Source: Larix sibirica (Eukaryota; Streptophyta; Pinopsida; Pinales; Pinaceae). Taken from it: a stretch of 38,425 nucleotides of DNA. The stretch covers positions 1-38,425 of the forward strand of contig NWUY0304090602.1 in the NCBI GenBank assembly GCA_004151065.3, given 5' to 3'. The notes beneath the pieces were generated by a model, which was not told the origin of the DNA, did no database searches, and saw nothing but the letters and a program-made list of their open reading frames with translations. The translations under genes were made by a program, and so were the position numbers. Positions 20,990 to 32,748 of the stretch are shown here, piece by piece. Each line of letters begins with the position of its first letter. Position 1 is the first letter of the stretch.

Positions 20990-22370
20990 TGTAAGGCGTG
21001 TGAAACCAAAAGCAGGTGCATCGTAAGTAAGCATTGTTGAATCATCCCTTCAATCCAAGTTGATGTAGTAACTTGTGATCCATCATACCGGTAAGTGAGG
21101 AGGTAGGGTCGAGGGTAGAGAACAACATCTTAGATTAGACCTTGCATCGGTACGCTAGATTGGATCGTATTGGGACACTAGATTCGACCTCGTATTGGGA
21201 CGAGAGCTGGGAATGCTGGGGCCGTGAGGGATTTTATTGGATGAAGAAGGCAAATTGTAATAGATGCGAAGCAAAGGAAATTGGGCACCCGGCAAGTTTG
21301 GTATGTTGGAATTGGTTCTGGTCGATTTTCAAAAGCTTCTCAGATACATCCGTGTTTTCTTAAAGCGAACCTTTGCTTTGTGGAGTTTGATAATTCTCCA
21401 CGGGGGTTGCTAACTCGCCTTTTTCTGCATCTAAAGCAATGAATTTCATTCATGCATTGAAGGTTATTCCTTCCATCCAACATCAGGGTTCTTAGTTTAG
21501 TTCCTCCAAGAAGGCAGTTTCGATCCAAGAATTCCAAGCTGCCCAAAAGAAATGAATACAAGTAGGCAGAGTCATAGTGCCTACCCCATTTAATGAAATC
21601 TCTTAAGTTCTGGTTTTAGTGACTCAATCTGTAAGTTCAAATGATCCTAGACTGGTGCTTACTGTATCACTGGCATTCATTCATAATTAATGCAGTAGGC
21701 ATGAGCGGGTCCTTATTCCATTCCAAAAAGCTTCTCAGATAATATATACTCCTTTTTTTATTAGGGTTGGACATCTACCGGGGTCTCAACTTGCATTTTG
21801 AAGTAGGGAAAATTTATTATTTAGAGCGCCCTTCCCTGAAGTAATAAAGAAAAGCCATGCCCTGGAGTTGGTCCAGTCCGGTCGATCTGATAAACGTTCT
21901 GAAATGTTATTTTTTAGTTATATAATACTTCATTTATCTGGGAATTCTCCACCGCGGGTTTTATAAATTGAATTTCTCTTTAGCGAAATCGCAGATTTCA
22001 TGCATGTCAGGTTATTTCATCTTCTATCCCGTGCTCCTCGTCTGATCAAGAAGGAAGAAAACAACCAGGCATGCCCTAAAACAATAAGTCAGACCAGCCA
22101 TTCTATTAAACCCACCCATCCATTCTGGGGCAAATCACTTTTTTTGTGGCAACTTGACTCCGTGCCTAAATATTGTTTCCTGTCCTGAGTGAGGTGCATA
22201 GCAACCTCGTCGTATTGTCCGAGTCTGGATGGCCTGAAGCTTATTTTCCTGTTGTCTGGATGACCCTAACCTAATTGTCTTTCATCCTGTAAGGATCAGG
22301 GTATGTATTTCTAAACATGGCTAGATTTCAACTTGAAGTATACGGGTATGTCTGATACCTAAAGCTTGTC
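20990..22370. other. Gene-free stretch with a 16 bp repeat
   Basis: AAAAGCTTCTCAGATA is exact at 21331-21346 and 21726-21741. ATTCTCCAC-NNGGGTT recurs at about 21392 and 21942. Opposed 73-codon frames at 21142-21363 (+) and 21340-21561 (-) show no recognisable domain. Confidence 0.5.
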
Positions 22371-22778
22371 TTATTTACAAAGATCGGGGTTGGGGCACGC
22401 ACTTCCTTTTCCATTGGTTGGCATGCATGTTATTACATATATAATATATAAACATTCTAAAATGTTGAATTCAAAGCGGCTTCGCACCTCGTCAAAAATA
22501 CTTTCTATTTTGTTCCCCAATGTTGATTCTCGCCCTCCCTGAAGGGAGGCGATCGGTTCGTACCTCACCCTCTCGTCCGATAAAGTATACGACCACTTTG
22601 TTTGTTCCTGAAGAATATATAAAAGCCATATCAATTTGTCTGTCCGGCCAAATTGAAAACCTAGTGAAATGCGTGCGTTTGAGATATGTAAAACCCTAGG
22701 TTGTGGAGTTAAATAGGCATATTCTTTACCGGGTTCCCAAACTTTTCTTTTTTTAGTCAAATAGCTTATTAAACGCAT
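22371..22778 (-). other. Unrecognised 135-codon open frame
   Basis: This is the second-longest open frame in the window. The peptide starts MRLISYLTKKRKVWEPGKEY and is fairly basic. It contains SDERVRYEPIASL and IESIFDEVRSRFEFNILECL, the latter plausibly helical. It has no membrane segment or catalytic motif that I recognise and does not resemble any standard plant mitochondrial protein I can recall. Frames this long are expected a few times by chance in a window this size, so it is more likely chance or a remnant than a gene. A hairpin (CCTCCC-TGAA-GGGAGG) lies within it at about 22534-22549. Confidence 0.2.
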
Positions 22779-22779
22779 T

Positions 22780-23386
22780 TCATGTAATTCCCTTCCAATA
22801 AGGCCAGGGGATTATAGCGGATTAGAGCTCCAATGAAAAGGTTAAAAAAAAAGGTCCGGTACTAAAAAAGGTGGTGGTTCGTAAGGGAATTATTGCTAAG
22901 CTAAGTAAGAATCTAACCTCTTACAACGGCAAAGGTAAATCATTCCCGAGTTACGAGGACTCGGAGGGACTCGACCAGCAGGGAGAGGGAATGTACAAAA
23001 TGGTAGTATATATGTTGATATTGTGATTATTACCTTTGCTGATTTCCATCGGATAAGTCTCCATTTTTGGGGAACTTGGCTTGGTGGGATTTTCTACTTC
23101 CTCTTGGTCGGCTATAAAAATTACAAAGTTTCTAGACGTCGTTGGGGGACATCCTAAACACCACCTGGAGGCCTTCACAATGACCCATTCTAAGTTCATT
23201 GGAAAAATAAAATGTATATATATTATTTCTGTGATCCCTAAATGGTTATACCCTTCACTGGTTCTACCATCTCCCTGAAGATAAATTCTAAAAAAACCTC
23301 CATCTATTTATTAGCAGACTAGTTCATCCAACACTTTGACATGCCTATACTAGATGATTCTCAGGTATGTTCACCCTCATAGACCT
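22780..23386. other. Gene-free stretch
   Basis: Opposed frames of 82 and 65 codons (22951-23278) overlap on both strands and have no recognisable content. Confidence 0.45.
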
Positions 23387-23422
23387 CAAGTAATAAGATA
23401 CGAACAAGTAATAAGATACGAA
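23387..23422. repeat. 18 bp perfect tandem duplication
   Basis: CAAGTAATAAGATACGAA is present twice head to tail, followed by AAAG. It is a recent slippage product, since the copies are identical. Confidence 0.95.
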
Positions 23423-25830
23423 AAAGTTTTTCTTTTTCTTTATGAAAGCAGATAATGATGGGTACTACGTGAGATGGGTATCAAGTAGATAGAATCGGTA
23501 TGTTAATGCTGGGTCCATATGGTCTACCTTATGCTTTCACTTGGATTGGAGGGGGCATAGGACGCTAAGAACTAAGAAGAGATAGAGAGAATTTTGAAAT
23601 ATCCATTTTATTATTATGTACCGGAAACAACTAGTATTTATGCCGCTACAGCTAAGGTGATAGAGTTTACAGGCTTCTTCTGCTTATAGGTTAGGTTGAA
23701 GCTCCTAATTATAACTAAGATTTGAACTACTACTATCTGAGTAGACTACTCATGGTCATGTCAGAACGGGTTTAACGAAGGAGAGACTATGCAGGTGTTC
23801 TAATAATACTCCAAGGCAAGCAGAAGGATAATCACATGGCTAGTCCCGTGCTTTCTTTTAGTCTCATATCAATACACACAACTCATAAGGCAGGTGATGT
23901 AGTGCCGCCTTTCAGGGAGGTGCCATTACCTATTCAAACTCTTACTATATATGGTTGTTATTGCTGCATATAGAGCTGTCATACTGCCAATCAGAGCCAG
24001 TACATCATACGTACTTCGTGCTTCATGCGGTTAGATGAGGAGACAAGCAAACAGGGAGAGTCTAACTGTATCTCATGAGGCAAGCTTTAGAAAGGCTATA
24101 GAGCTATAGAGTAGACATGCATTGCAGCCTATGCAATTGTTATAAGGCAGCATAAGACTCTAAGCAAGAGTAAGGAGAAGCAATTACTCCAAAGCAGAAT
24201 CAAATCCCGCAGCAAGGACAGCAAAGACTATAGAACCCTATGGTGTTTTTCACTTATTTTGAGGCAAGCGATAGAGTCAACAAGGCATTCTAACAATGTT
24301 AAGAAGGTTTGTTAAGGAGACTATCCGTTAAGTATGCATGCAATAAAGCTGTACACCATAGCCTATGATCTTTCTAGTTTGTTCTCTAGGCAGTAGATAA
24401 ACTCCTCGCAGAGCCTCCGGAGGATATCATGGTGTGCTATTCATGGCAGGCAGTAAAATCTATAAATCACATTGGGTAGGTGGAACTGAAAGCATTAGGT
24501 TCAAAACAGTGGGATTGAGATGCCCCTAGGTCTTCTTGGTGGGCTGTTTATCTAGGTATGGATAGGATATAAAGAGAGTATATATAGAAAGCAGGTATGT
24601 TCCACTGTCTGCTGTGTGAAGATGGGTAGGGTGCGTAATGCCTAGACTGATTCACTTTGTATGCAATGTGTGAACAGTTTTTCTGTCTGTGCAACTAAGC
24701 CCACCCAGCAGGGATGGTTCGACTGAACCGTGATAGATGGGAACAGGAGGTTGTGTGGGATGGATCGTGAAGTAGATCGAGTATAAATATAGAGAATAAT
24801 TGGACCGGTATAAATTGATGGCAGGCGGCATATCAGGCAGATAAATATACAGGTTGCTAGAAATCAATTAGCAGGCTAACGGATCAATCACCAATATGAA
24901 GGCATAAGTGTGGGCAGTATTTGTTCAATGATTGAACTGTGATATGGATGGGTTTATGGTTGGTATGGTTAATTAAGGGTTGTTTTGTTCTATCTTGTTT
25001 AAAGAACCTTGGTAATGCAGATCCTCTCTCGTAAACAAGATGTCTTGGTCAAATTGAATCAATTGGTGACCTAACCCACCCACCTTGAATCTAAAATAAC
25101 CAAGCTGTTGTAAACCTCGCTTATATGTATGTCGATCCACCTTTGCAGAAACCACCTCTCTCTGGCTACTGATACCGGGCAGCATCAATTATCGGGAAGC
25201 AGCACATAATATTTATCTCTCTCAATCAACTTTTTCGAGACAACACCTCTGGTCACTACCGGCCAGCAGCTTAAGAACCCGACAAGCAGATATTTTTTTT
25301 ATCTTGCTCTTGGTGCACCTAACACTATAGTTCGTTGGCTGTTGTCCGTCCGTTGGGCCACCCCTCGACTGGCCACCATCAATAAAATCAATCAATCCAC
25401 CCCGTTTTTGCATTTATCTATTGAAAGTGGGCTGCTCCCTTATTCCACCAATGGCTTTGCCCACTCATTCTTTCTCCACCGAATGAATGCTAATTGATTG
25501 GTTTGATAGGCTTATTTAACGCAATGGCAGGGTGAATGTTCGTTCGCGGTCCCTCCTTTTATACTTCCTGCTCTCGCTTTCTCCCGCTGCCGGTACTGCC
25601 TACTCCAGGTGCTTTCGAGTATACCCTCTTCTCCACATGCTTGACCGGTATTGCTTCCACCAAGAATTCCTCCCACTATAATAGCTCACTAGATTAGGCA
25701 GGCTCGGACAAAGTGTTGCTTCCTTATAACAAGGCACATTAACTAAGCACATTTACTAAACGACTAATCTTGGAATGAGAGCAAGCTACCGTCCACATCC
25801 AGGGTTGGGGAAGGTATGGTACGTGAAGAT
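23423..25830. other. Gene-free stretch
   Basis: Three minus frames of 63-71 codons (24652-24867, 24973-25188, 25222-25413) show no domain. The last two lie close together on the same strand in an AT-moderate stretch and could be remnants of one sequence, but I recognise nothing in them. Locally, CTATAGAGCTATAGAG occurs near 24098. Confidence 0.45.
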
Positions 25831-25885
25831 GCAGCGTGCTGGGAGATTCTTGGATCTAGGATCTGGCAGTGCTAGGGAGTTCTTG
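25831..25885. repeat. 21 bp direct repeat, about 34 bp apart
   Basis: GCAGCGTGCTGGGAGATTCTTG (split by a few changes) at 25831-25852 and GGCAGTGCTAGGGAGTTCTTG at 25865-25885 are related. GGATCTAGGATCTGG lies between them. Confidence 0.6.
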
Positions 25886-26597
25886 TCCCCGCCCTTAAAA
25901 AGGATAAAGGGTTTTTCCCCCTACTATTATTAAGTGGTCACTAAGATCATCTTTCGGGTCTACATTATGTACCACGATACATTCGAGGGCTATTGGACCT
26001 CCAGATCACCCGGGTTGGTCGGTCGGTTGGTTGCTGGCATGCATCCCTCGTTGGTTCCTGGGTTCGTATAGGAAGTAAACCCTAACAAAATGCGATTGAA
26101 TGGGGTCTATGGTTTTTGTATCTCTGCAGGTGAAAGGGGTTATACTTGTTAATTTGTTTCATTATTTTTCATTATATGTACTATCTCAGTCTTGTAATAG
26201 GAAGTTTGTAGGATTCTCCTGGGCCCTCCCTCTAAAGACTGGGTATAAATAATAAAAAAGGTATAAGACTTCGGCATAAAGACCCTCCAAAGAATGGTTC
26301 CAGGTTACTCAATAAAAGATATTTGTGGATGGGTATTGTGTATTGCTTTATTGGGTCTTATGATTCCCGGTTTTATAGAAAGGTCCAAAGACAGCCGGCT
26401 GAGGTATAAATAATAGGGTATACCCTTGCTTAAATAAGTCTATGAAATAGGGTAAAAAAGTATCCCTCCTTTGCCCTTCTGGTGCAAAGAGGGTTCGTTT
26501 AATATTTAATCTATAAGCGGAAAAACCCAGGGAATCTAGAGTGTAAAGAATTAAGTAGTATAATAACCTATGGTGTATCTTCAGTCTCTCTAAGGCA
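25886..26597. other. Gene-free stretch
   Basis: CGGTCGGTTGGTTG at about 26020 echoes a similar string at about 7652. No frame of note. Confidence 0.45.
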
Positions 26598-26614
26598 CGG
26601 TTTCTATGAAACCG
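26598..26614. other. Perfect 7 bp stem hairpin
   Basis: CGGTTTC-TAT-GAAACCG, followed by GGGGG, can form a stable stem-loop. No gene ends here, so a terminator role is not supported. It lacks the GAGC..GUUC pairing of a group II intron domain V. Confidence 0.6.
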
Positions 26615-27359
26615 GGGGGTGTAAAGCGAAAGCCAATAGGATCATTGCCACATGATCTCATTCACGCTAGTAATATAATAGTCCAGTCAGGGAGGTGTGA
26701 TGATTTACTGTTCAACAGACCCAAGGGAGGACATAGAAATACTACCCCATTGTGAAACAGTGACAACACCTCAAGTCGTGAACCTTTCTGCTGATTGATC
26801 CCACCTGTTCCTTGCTGAAGGTGCCTTATAAATATTGAGATCTACAGAGATGAAGAAGTTGAAACCGACCGGTTGCTTGCTTTCTAATTGCTCCCATGTT
26901 CCCAACAGATGATAGAGGTAAGTCCTTACTGCAGAAAAGTTATCCGTTTGGCTATCTGTAGTTAGTTTGCGTAATGTAATTAAGTATATAAAGTGAAGTG
27001 GTGTAGTAGTAGTCATTGAGCAACAATGTAGAGCTAGAGCAACTCCATAATATTTTGTACTTGAACACCAGTCGCAATAAACCCAGAAGGTGTCGACGAG
27101 TTGAAGGCCCAGTTGATAGTGAACAAAGACGACGACGTTTCATCTATGGGAGGGATAACGGGGGATAACATGATATTACTTTGAGGGACAACCTGCTTAT
27201 GCCTAGATTTATTTCTGTTGGACAGGTTGGATTGTCCGAACTGCCTTCTTGAATTGAGTAACTACAAACAACTTCTGATTTTGGATAAATAGATTGAAGA
27301 AATAAGACAGACAGGGAGAAGAGGAAAGGAGAGGAACGGAGTGCTTTCGTTTGGCATTT
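26615..27359. other. Gene-free stretch with three minus-strand frames
   Basis: Frames of 81 (26771-27016), 63 (26952-27143) and 95 codons (27144-27431) follow one another on the minus strand. The 81-codon one contains FSAVRTYLYHLLGTWEQLES, which looks protein-like, but I cannot assign it. No start-site or promoter evidence supports any of them. Confidence 0.35.
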
Positions 27360-27390
27360 CTTCCATTTATATATATAATATATATGGAAT
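27360..27390. other. AT-rich near-palindrome
   Basis: ATTCCAT then a TA-alternating stretch then ATGGAAT. The ends pair perfectly and the centre is TATATA. It could extrude as a cruciform. No gene is adjacent. Confidence 0.65.
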
Positions 27391-27867
27391 AACGCTCCGG
27401 TCTCTCTAGTTACCAAACTGATATGAGTCATTTCATTATCTTCATTTGCTTGTGTTAACTCATATAATAAAATCTTATTTGTAGATGTATAATTACAGTA
27501 ATACTTCTCGCATGCATAGAGGTAGGTGGATAATTGGCTTCCCTATCTTTTAACCTTTTGAAATGATTAAGAAAGCGCTATACTATAAGGTGCCTTGCAT
27601 GGCATGGATAAAGTGATTAGTAAATGGTTTTCCTTATAAGGCAAGTAAACATATTTCCCATAATGTTTGTAGGGTCTATTTATTATTTCCCCGCCGCCAT
27701 CCCCCTACTTCTTTTATTCGAGGGCAGACAATGCAATAGCTGACGATCCTGGACTCTTTATCAAATTATTTTTATTATTTATAATATAGTCCAGTTCAGG
27801 AGCGAAGTCGCTTGTCCTTATAAGGGCAAGGACGTTTACCTATGAGAGAGAGCCTGGATGCTATTTT
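27391..27867. other. Gene-free AT-rich stretch
   Basis: No open frame and no repeat recognised. Confidence 0.5.
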
Positions 27868-27914
27868 TTGCTTTAAAGTTGAGCGCCTTGGCTTGAATAT
27901 GAACCCAGGGATGG
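27868..27914 (+). repeat. 47 bp dispersed repeat B, copy 1
   Basis: This block matches 37161-37207 without gaps at about 40 of 47 positions. The shared core AGCGCCTTGGCTTGAATAT (19 bases) is exact. It is followed in both copies by an AACC-NAGGGA-NGG string. Confidence 0.85.
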
Positions 27915-30825
27915 GAGAATCCGAAGAAGCTGCTTTAATCCTGCTCAAAATTGACGAAGCTGGTAAAACCCATGGATATATAATCTGTTGTGGTTAGGTC
28001 TAACCACACAAAGCTATTATATAAGATCACCCATTTTATTATTATGCGCCATACACGTTGTGTTTTTCAGGTAGGCCATTCAGGGAAGGTTTTAGTGCCA
28101 GCGTTAGGTGTACCCATTCCACAAACTCACCTGCAGCCTAATTCATCAAGTACACAAAGTGTGGGCATCCTTACTTACTGGGTGTACTTGTTGTACTTGT
28201 CTGGGAAATGGGTTTTTGAGGTGGAGCCATAGTTTACTGTTGGGCTGTATCGCTCCTCCCAACCATGGGGGGAAAGCATTAGTTATTCTTCCTCATGCAA
28301 GCAGGGCAATCCATAATTTAAGGGTTTATTGGTTTTGTCGTCATCAGTAACGCGGGGTGTGTATTTCAAACCTATATCTTAAACCTGTCCTGGGCGAATG
28401 AAACAACCTCCTTTCCTTTGTAGACAACGCCTTAGCTTTGGCGCCTGATCCCGGCCAGCCTTATGAAAATATACCCTATTTCAATTGGTTCACCTAAAAA
28501 AGCTCAATACGCCTGTTGGCTCACCTCATCTCACACTACTACGTAGGCTGTTCGTCCGCCATAGTGCCACCTTGGAGGAAGCAATAATGGCCCACTTGGG
28601 GAGGTCAAAACAATAACTCATAATCAAACTATGTTGATTCACAATTTGAGTAGCATGAGTCTTCTGCCTAACAGCCAGAATTGTTTTGGTTTGATTTGAT
28701 TGATTGGATCCAACTCGAGGGAGGAGTTGGAGAAAGGATGAGTCTATAGCATAGCTAGTAGGCATTGTCGCTTATAGCCAGGGATCGTTTACAATAGCCA
28801 ATTGATCCTTGCCGATAGCCCCAGGAATTGGAAGTAGTCAGTGCCAAATGATAGGAGATAAGTAATAGCGAATAATAAGCTTATTCATTCTAGTGCCTGC
28901 CAGCCAATACAAAAGGGGTCCAAGAATATATATATATAAGGCACAGAGTTTCAATAAAATAGAATCCCATTGGATGAAGATGCTATGGGAGGTTCCGGTC
29001 GATTTGAAAAAGCCTTCCAAACGCGGTTATATAAAGAAGAATTGTGTGTCTCCGGGTTCCAAGGCATATTTTTATATACTATGGGCTGGTGGTTTAAACG
29101 CATATCTATGTTTTTCCATGCTAGAGAAACAGGTTTCAATTGCACATCTACTTGTTCATGTTTTAATGGCTTAAACATAGGATGTAGCCATATTTCCATT
29201 GACCTTGCAATGAAACTGACCTCGTTGCAGCAGGTATCTCTACGTGTGTGCGTTAATATACAATCTCACATATACACCTTGTTACCACTATAGAGTATCT
29301 CGCCATGGATACGTTTTCTCCGCCTGCATCATAATAATAAAGCCGCTAGTAAAAAGTGCTTATGCCAGAGCTAGCTGGTTAATTTAATCGTTGGAAAATA
29401 AATTGCTGCTCAAAACAACGGGTTATACTCCTGTGTAAACTCTCCCTGTGATAGGTTTTAGGCTTCTGGCTGAAGGTGACTGGATGGCTAATTCCTTCTG
29501 GTGGACTTGGCTAAAGTTGATAGGTTATTTTATTAAAGGTGAAAAGCTAAGGCCCTTGGTTACGGGCTCTCAGCTTCTGGCTCTTGGCTTCGGGCGAGGA
29601 ATAAGCTCTTGGTGGTTCGATCGATTGGCTCTTTTCTTTGGGGAAGACTCCAGCTCAAACTCCTAATTGAGTTGATCCCACCCAATAAGAAGCTGGAAGG
29701 AGGAGGATGAGTAACTATACCAGAGAGGAGGGGATAAAGCCGGTGGTAAAGGGCTACAGACATTCAACATAAGCCTACCTAGATCTAAAGGCCAAGTACA
29801 CCTGAGAATAATGGAGCCAGCACACTAAGTGGGGAGGACCTTTCACCAATAGACCTAACCTATATGCCCTCTCTCTTTAATATTTAGCCTGCCTGCTTAG
29901 AACTTTTACCTCTCAATTTATTACTTTAATCTCCGTAAGGAAGGTGAGGTGGTGGGAATGATTTTGTTCCCCCCGTTTCAAAGGTGCGGGAGTTATAATC
30001 AATCATTGAACTTCAATAAGAAAAGTCAGTTCTTAATGTGCTACCACCCCATCTATATACAACTTGCTGCTTGCCGAAGGTAGGTCTCCTCGATCTTGCT
30101 ATCCTGGAGATGAAAGATGAACTTGCCACAGTTTGCTTGCTTTCCGACCCATCATGAAAAAGTTCATTTTTAATTACACTTGCCTGGGGGTTTCCCCAGT
30201 AAGGCAAAAACTATACAGGCTTGACGAAAGAAAGCGCCCGACGAAGAAAGAAAAGCTTGGCACAAGAGCTGGGAGAGTATAAACAGTTTTTTCAACCTCG
30301 ATAGAGGATAATATAAGTTCCCCAGCATAGATAGATAAATGGTTACCCTTTTGAATCTGATGCTTATTTTTATGCTGTTGGCCGGTATTAACGGAGGGAA
30401 CGGATGTAGTCCCCCCCTGTATCCCTACCAGTGTTAGGTGTCAAAACCAAATAACTTCTGCCAGCATCATGACAAGGTGCAAAAAAACATAGAAAATAGG
30501 CTAGGCTATAATGTGCCATTGAAAAATACAGAGAAATAACAGAACTTATGCTTCAGCGAATAAGCCTATATAGGTTGTTGTGTGCCCTTATGTTGTTTAC
30601 TTCATTTATAACACCAAAAAGAGATAGCCCCGGTTAAAAAGAGCCCTGTTGGTTGAGGAGCCCTAAAAAGGAACCCTATTGAGGAGGGAGCCTGGTGAAA
30701 TAGCCCTGGTCCAAATAGCCTGGTTGTTCGGATAGACAACTTGTTTTTCCATATTGACTACCCTGGTAGTTGGTATAGAGCTTTCATATAGAGTTCAGAT
30801 AGATTGGATGGACACAACCTTCTTC
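27915..30825. other. Gene-free stretch with overlapping frames
   Basis: Several frames of 60-107 codons overlap on both strands, notably at 28838-29293, where four are open at once (two plus, two minus). None contains a recognised domain, and mutual overlap in opposite strands argues against coding. CTCTTGGCTTCGGGCG-type repetition is seen at 29570-29600. A further minus frame of 64 codons lies at 30013-30207. Confidence 0.45.
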
Positions 30826-30891
30826 TTCTTCGCTGAAGCTCAGGGGACACAAGTGGAAAGAAGAAATGCTCTTACTAACTGATATTGGTTC
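30826..30891 (+). repeat. Dispersed repeat C, copy 1
   Basis: TTCTTCGCTGNAGCTCAGGG, then about 25 bases, then an ACTGATATTGGTTC end. The same order is seen at 32412-32475. A shorter copy, without the downstream half, is at 32221-32244. Confidence 0.8.
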
Positions 30892-31490
30892 TATTTGTTG
30901 GTTCTACATGGGCATGGTTATTCAGGCAGAAAGAATAGTTCTAGACTCATAGCATATAGTTATAGACTCTCATAGCATTGAGACAAAGCAGTTCAATCTT
31001 ACTTTCTTTTTATTTCTCATAATGGGATGGGACACAACTGATAAGTCTTTAGTGCGAGTACTACGTGGAACTAAAAGCTAGTCTTTATGGCGTAGTTATG
31101 GCTTTAACTCTGGCAGGCTTGAACTCTGCTATGGCTTAATCAAGACCTTAAGGCAAGTGACTAAGGCTAAAGCTTACACTCTCTATGGAAGGCAAGTATA
31201 GGGCTTACTCTATGGAGCTTACTCTAAGGCTTTAACTTTCAGGAGGCAAGTGGCTTTCACTCTTAAGACACCTTAGGGCATTGGACTAAGACTAAGAAAG
31301 AAATATATATTTCAAATTTGGGAATAAGGACAGACATGGGAAAGCATAATCTCATATATAATAGTAGAGTCAATTTAGGGAGATCTCCAGGAAAGAAGGG
31401 TTTCATTTTGGTTTTTACCAATCCTATCCATGAATCCGGATCCAATAAGCCACTCTTCTAAGGAACTCCATGGAACTTACTCTGTTGATC
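30892..31490. other. Gene-free stretch with AAGGCTTT words
   Basis: Between 31135 and 31265, CTCTATGG, AAGGCAAGT and CTAAGGCTTTAACT words recur, resembling 10735-10760. The minus frame of 60 codons at 31263-31445 is unrecognised. Confidence 0.45.
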
Positions 31491-32040
31491 CAGGTGTTGA
31501 TCACTCGATGACAGGTCATGATTCACTTGATTACAGGACTCGATTACTGGTGGTGATCACTTTATGCCCGTAGGAGATGCCAAGTTTATATCCCCAGGAT
31601 AGGAGGTGCCAATTAATGCTAGCCAATACCCAGGATAACATGCCGTAGATCATGAGAGCCAATAGTTGATGCTGTCAATACAAGAGTTTATGCCGCCTAC
31701 TCTATGCTGGTACTTGATCCCAAGAGTCGATGCCACTTATAGCTGGGGATACTCGGCTTGGAATACTCTATACACTACACTCTACTCCGCTACTACTCTG
31801 CACTCGGCTGGTATAATTGGGCTAATCAGCTTAGCTACCGGGATGGGATGGATACTCATTGCCTAGAAAAGCTAGTCATATCAATGAGGTAGGAGATACC
31901 ACTGGAAATGCCGGTACTCAATGCCGGTACTCAATGCTGGTTACTCTCCATGCTGGTATCTTTCTGGTATATATGCTGGTTACTATATGCTGGCGATACA
32001 AGAGGTGTTGATGCTGGTACTTGATCCCAAGAGGTTAGCC
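31490..32040. repeat. Repeat mosaic with ATGCYGGTA units
   Basis: A 23 bp string beginning ATGCTGGTACTTGATCCC is exact at 31704-31726 and 32011-32033. Between 31907 and 31994, about seven ATGCYGGTAYTCA-like units follow each other. Two of them (AATGCCGGTACTC) are identical in tandem at 31907-31932. GGAGRTGCCAA followed by a CCCAGGATA box occurs at about 31571 and 31601. An inverted GAGTATCC-family copy lies inside, at about 31736-31860. Confidence 0.75.
31736..31860 (-). repeat. GAGTATCC-family element, copy 3 (inverted)
   Basis: GGATACTCGGCTTGG at 31747-31761 is the exact reverse complement of 16976-16990. CTACTCCGCTACTACTC, CACTCGGCTGG and GGATGGATACTC continue the family words on the minus strand. 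The 66-codon plus frame across it is incidental. Confidence 0.7.
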
Positions 32041-32220
32041 CTCGCGGAGATCCAGTCATAGCTTATTACATAGCCTACTAGTGTATTCGCTTATAGCCAA
32101 TTCTTGCCAGGAGTACTTGTATTTTCTAACCCAGAAGAGATTGAGACAAGTTTGTTACCTTAGTGAGCATATCGATTGAGTTTAACCAATAGCATATGGA
32201 ACTTATAGAGCTATAAATTA
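32041..32220. other. Gene-free stretch
   Basis: No feature is recognised. The GACTAGCATATAG-like words nearby belong to the neighbouring repeats. Confidence 0.4.
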
Positions 32221-32475
32221 GTTCTTCGCTGTAGCTCATGGGACTAGCTAGGAATCAATCACACATAGTGACTCGCTTATAAAACTAATGGGAGGGAATA
32301 GGAAGGAGTCATGACTCAATAAGCATCACAAGTAAGGAGATGACAGTAGACCTTTAGCATATAGTTCTCTGGGGTATAGTGCCTATTTATTGAAAAGGAG
32401 ACAACAAGAAGCTTCTTCGCTGTAGCTCAGGGGACTAAGTGGGAAATAAATGCTATTACTCACTGATATTGGTTC
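32221..32475 (+). repeat. Dispersed repeat C, copies 2 (partial) and 3
   Basis: GTTCTTCGCTGTAGCTCATG (32221) is a partial copy. CTTCTTCGCTGTAGCTCAGG (32412) is a full copy ending with ACTGATATTGGTTC at 32462-32475. The string GTAGCTCAG recalls a tRNA D-arm, but no cloverleaf can be drawn around it. Confidence 0.75.
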
Positions 32476-32748
32476 GGTTCAACCTGCATAAGGAAGCTTC
32501 TCTAATAAACCAGCCATAAAGGCTATGTTTTCGCCAGACAATGCTTTATTTGAAAATGGAATACCTGGCTCGGACCAGGCAATAAGATCGCTTGGAACTG
32601 AATTCACAAAATATCCTCATTCAATGAGCAATGAGCGGAGCCGTTTAAGAAAATCGCTTTTTTATGGGGATCTTATCTCTAAGTCTGTTAGTAAGAACAC
32701 CCATTCGTTTATTGACCATGTAAGGTTTTCCTGTCTGTAGGCTCAACC
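32476..32748. other. Gene-free stretch
   Basis: A 71-codon plus frame (32525-32740) has no recognised domain. Confidence 0.4.

Noticed and set aside
23387-23422. Insertion-sequence target duplication
   Set aside because: The two 18 bp copies are directly adjacent with nothing between them. Simple slippage explains them.
26598-26614. Possible group II intron domain V or terminator hairpin
   Set aside because: The stem is perfect, but the conserved catalytic triad pairing and bulge of domain V are absent, and no gene lies upstream.
31736-31860. 66-codon plus frame (31666-31866) as a small membrane protein
   Set aside because: It is the translation of an inverted GAGTATCC-family repeat, and other copies of the repeat do not keep the frame.
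32412-32436. GTAGCTCAG string resembling a tRNA D-arm (also at 17124)
   Set aside because: No anticodon or T arm at the right distance. At 32.4 kb the string belongs to dispersed repeat C, with copies that vary inside it.
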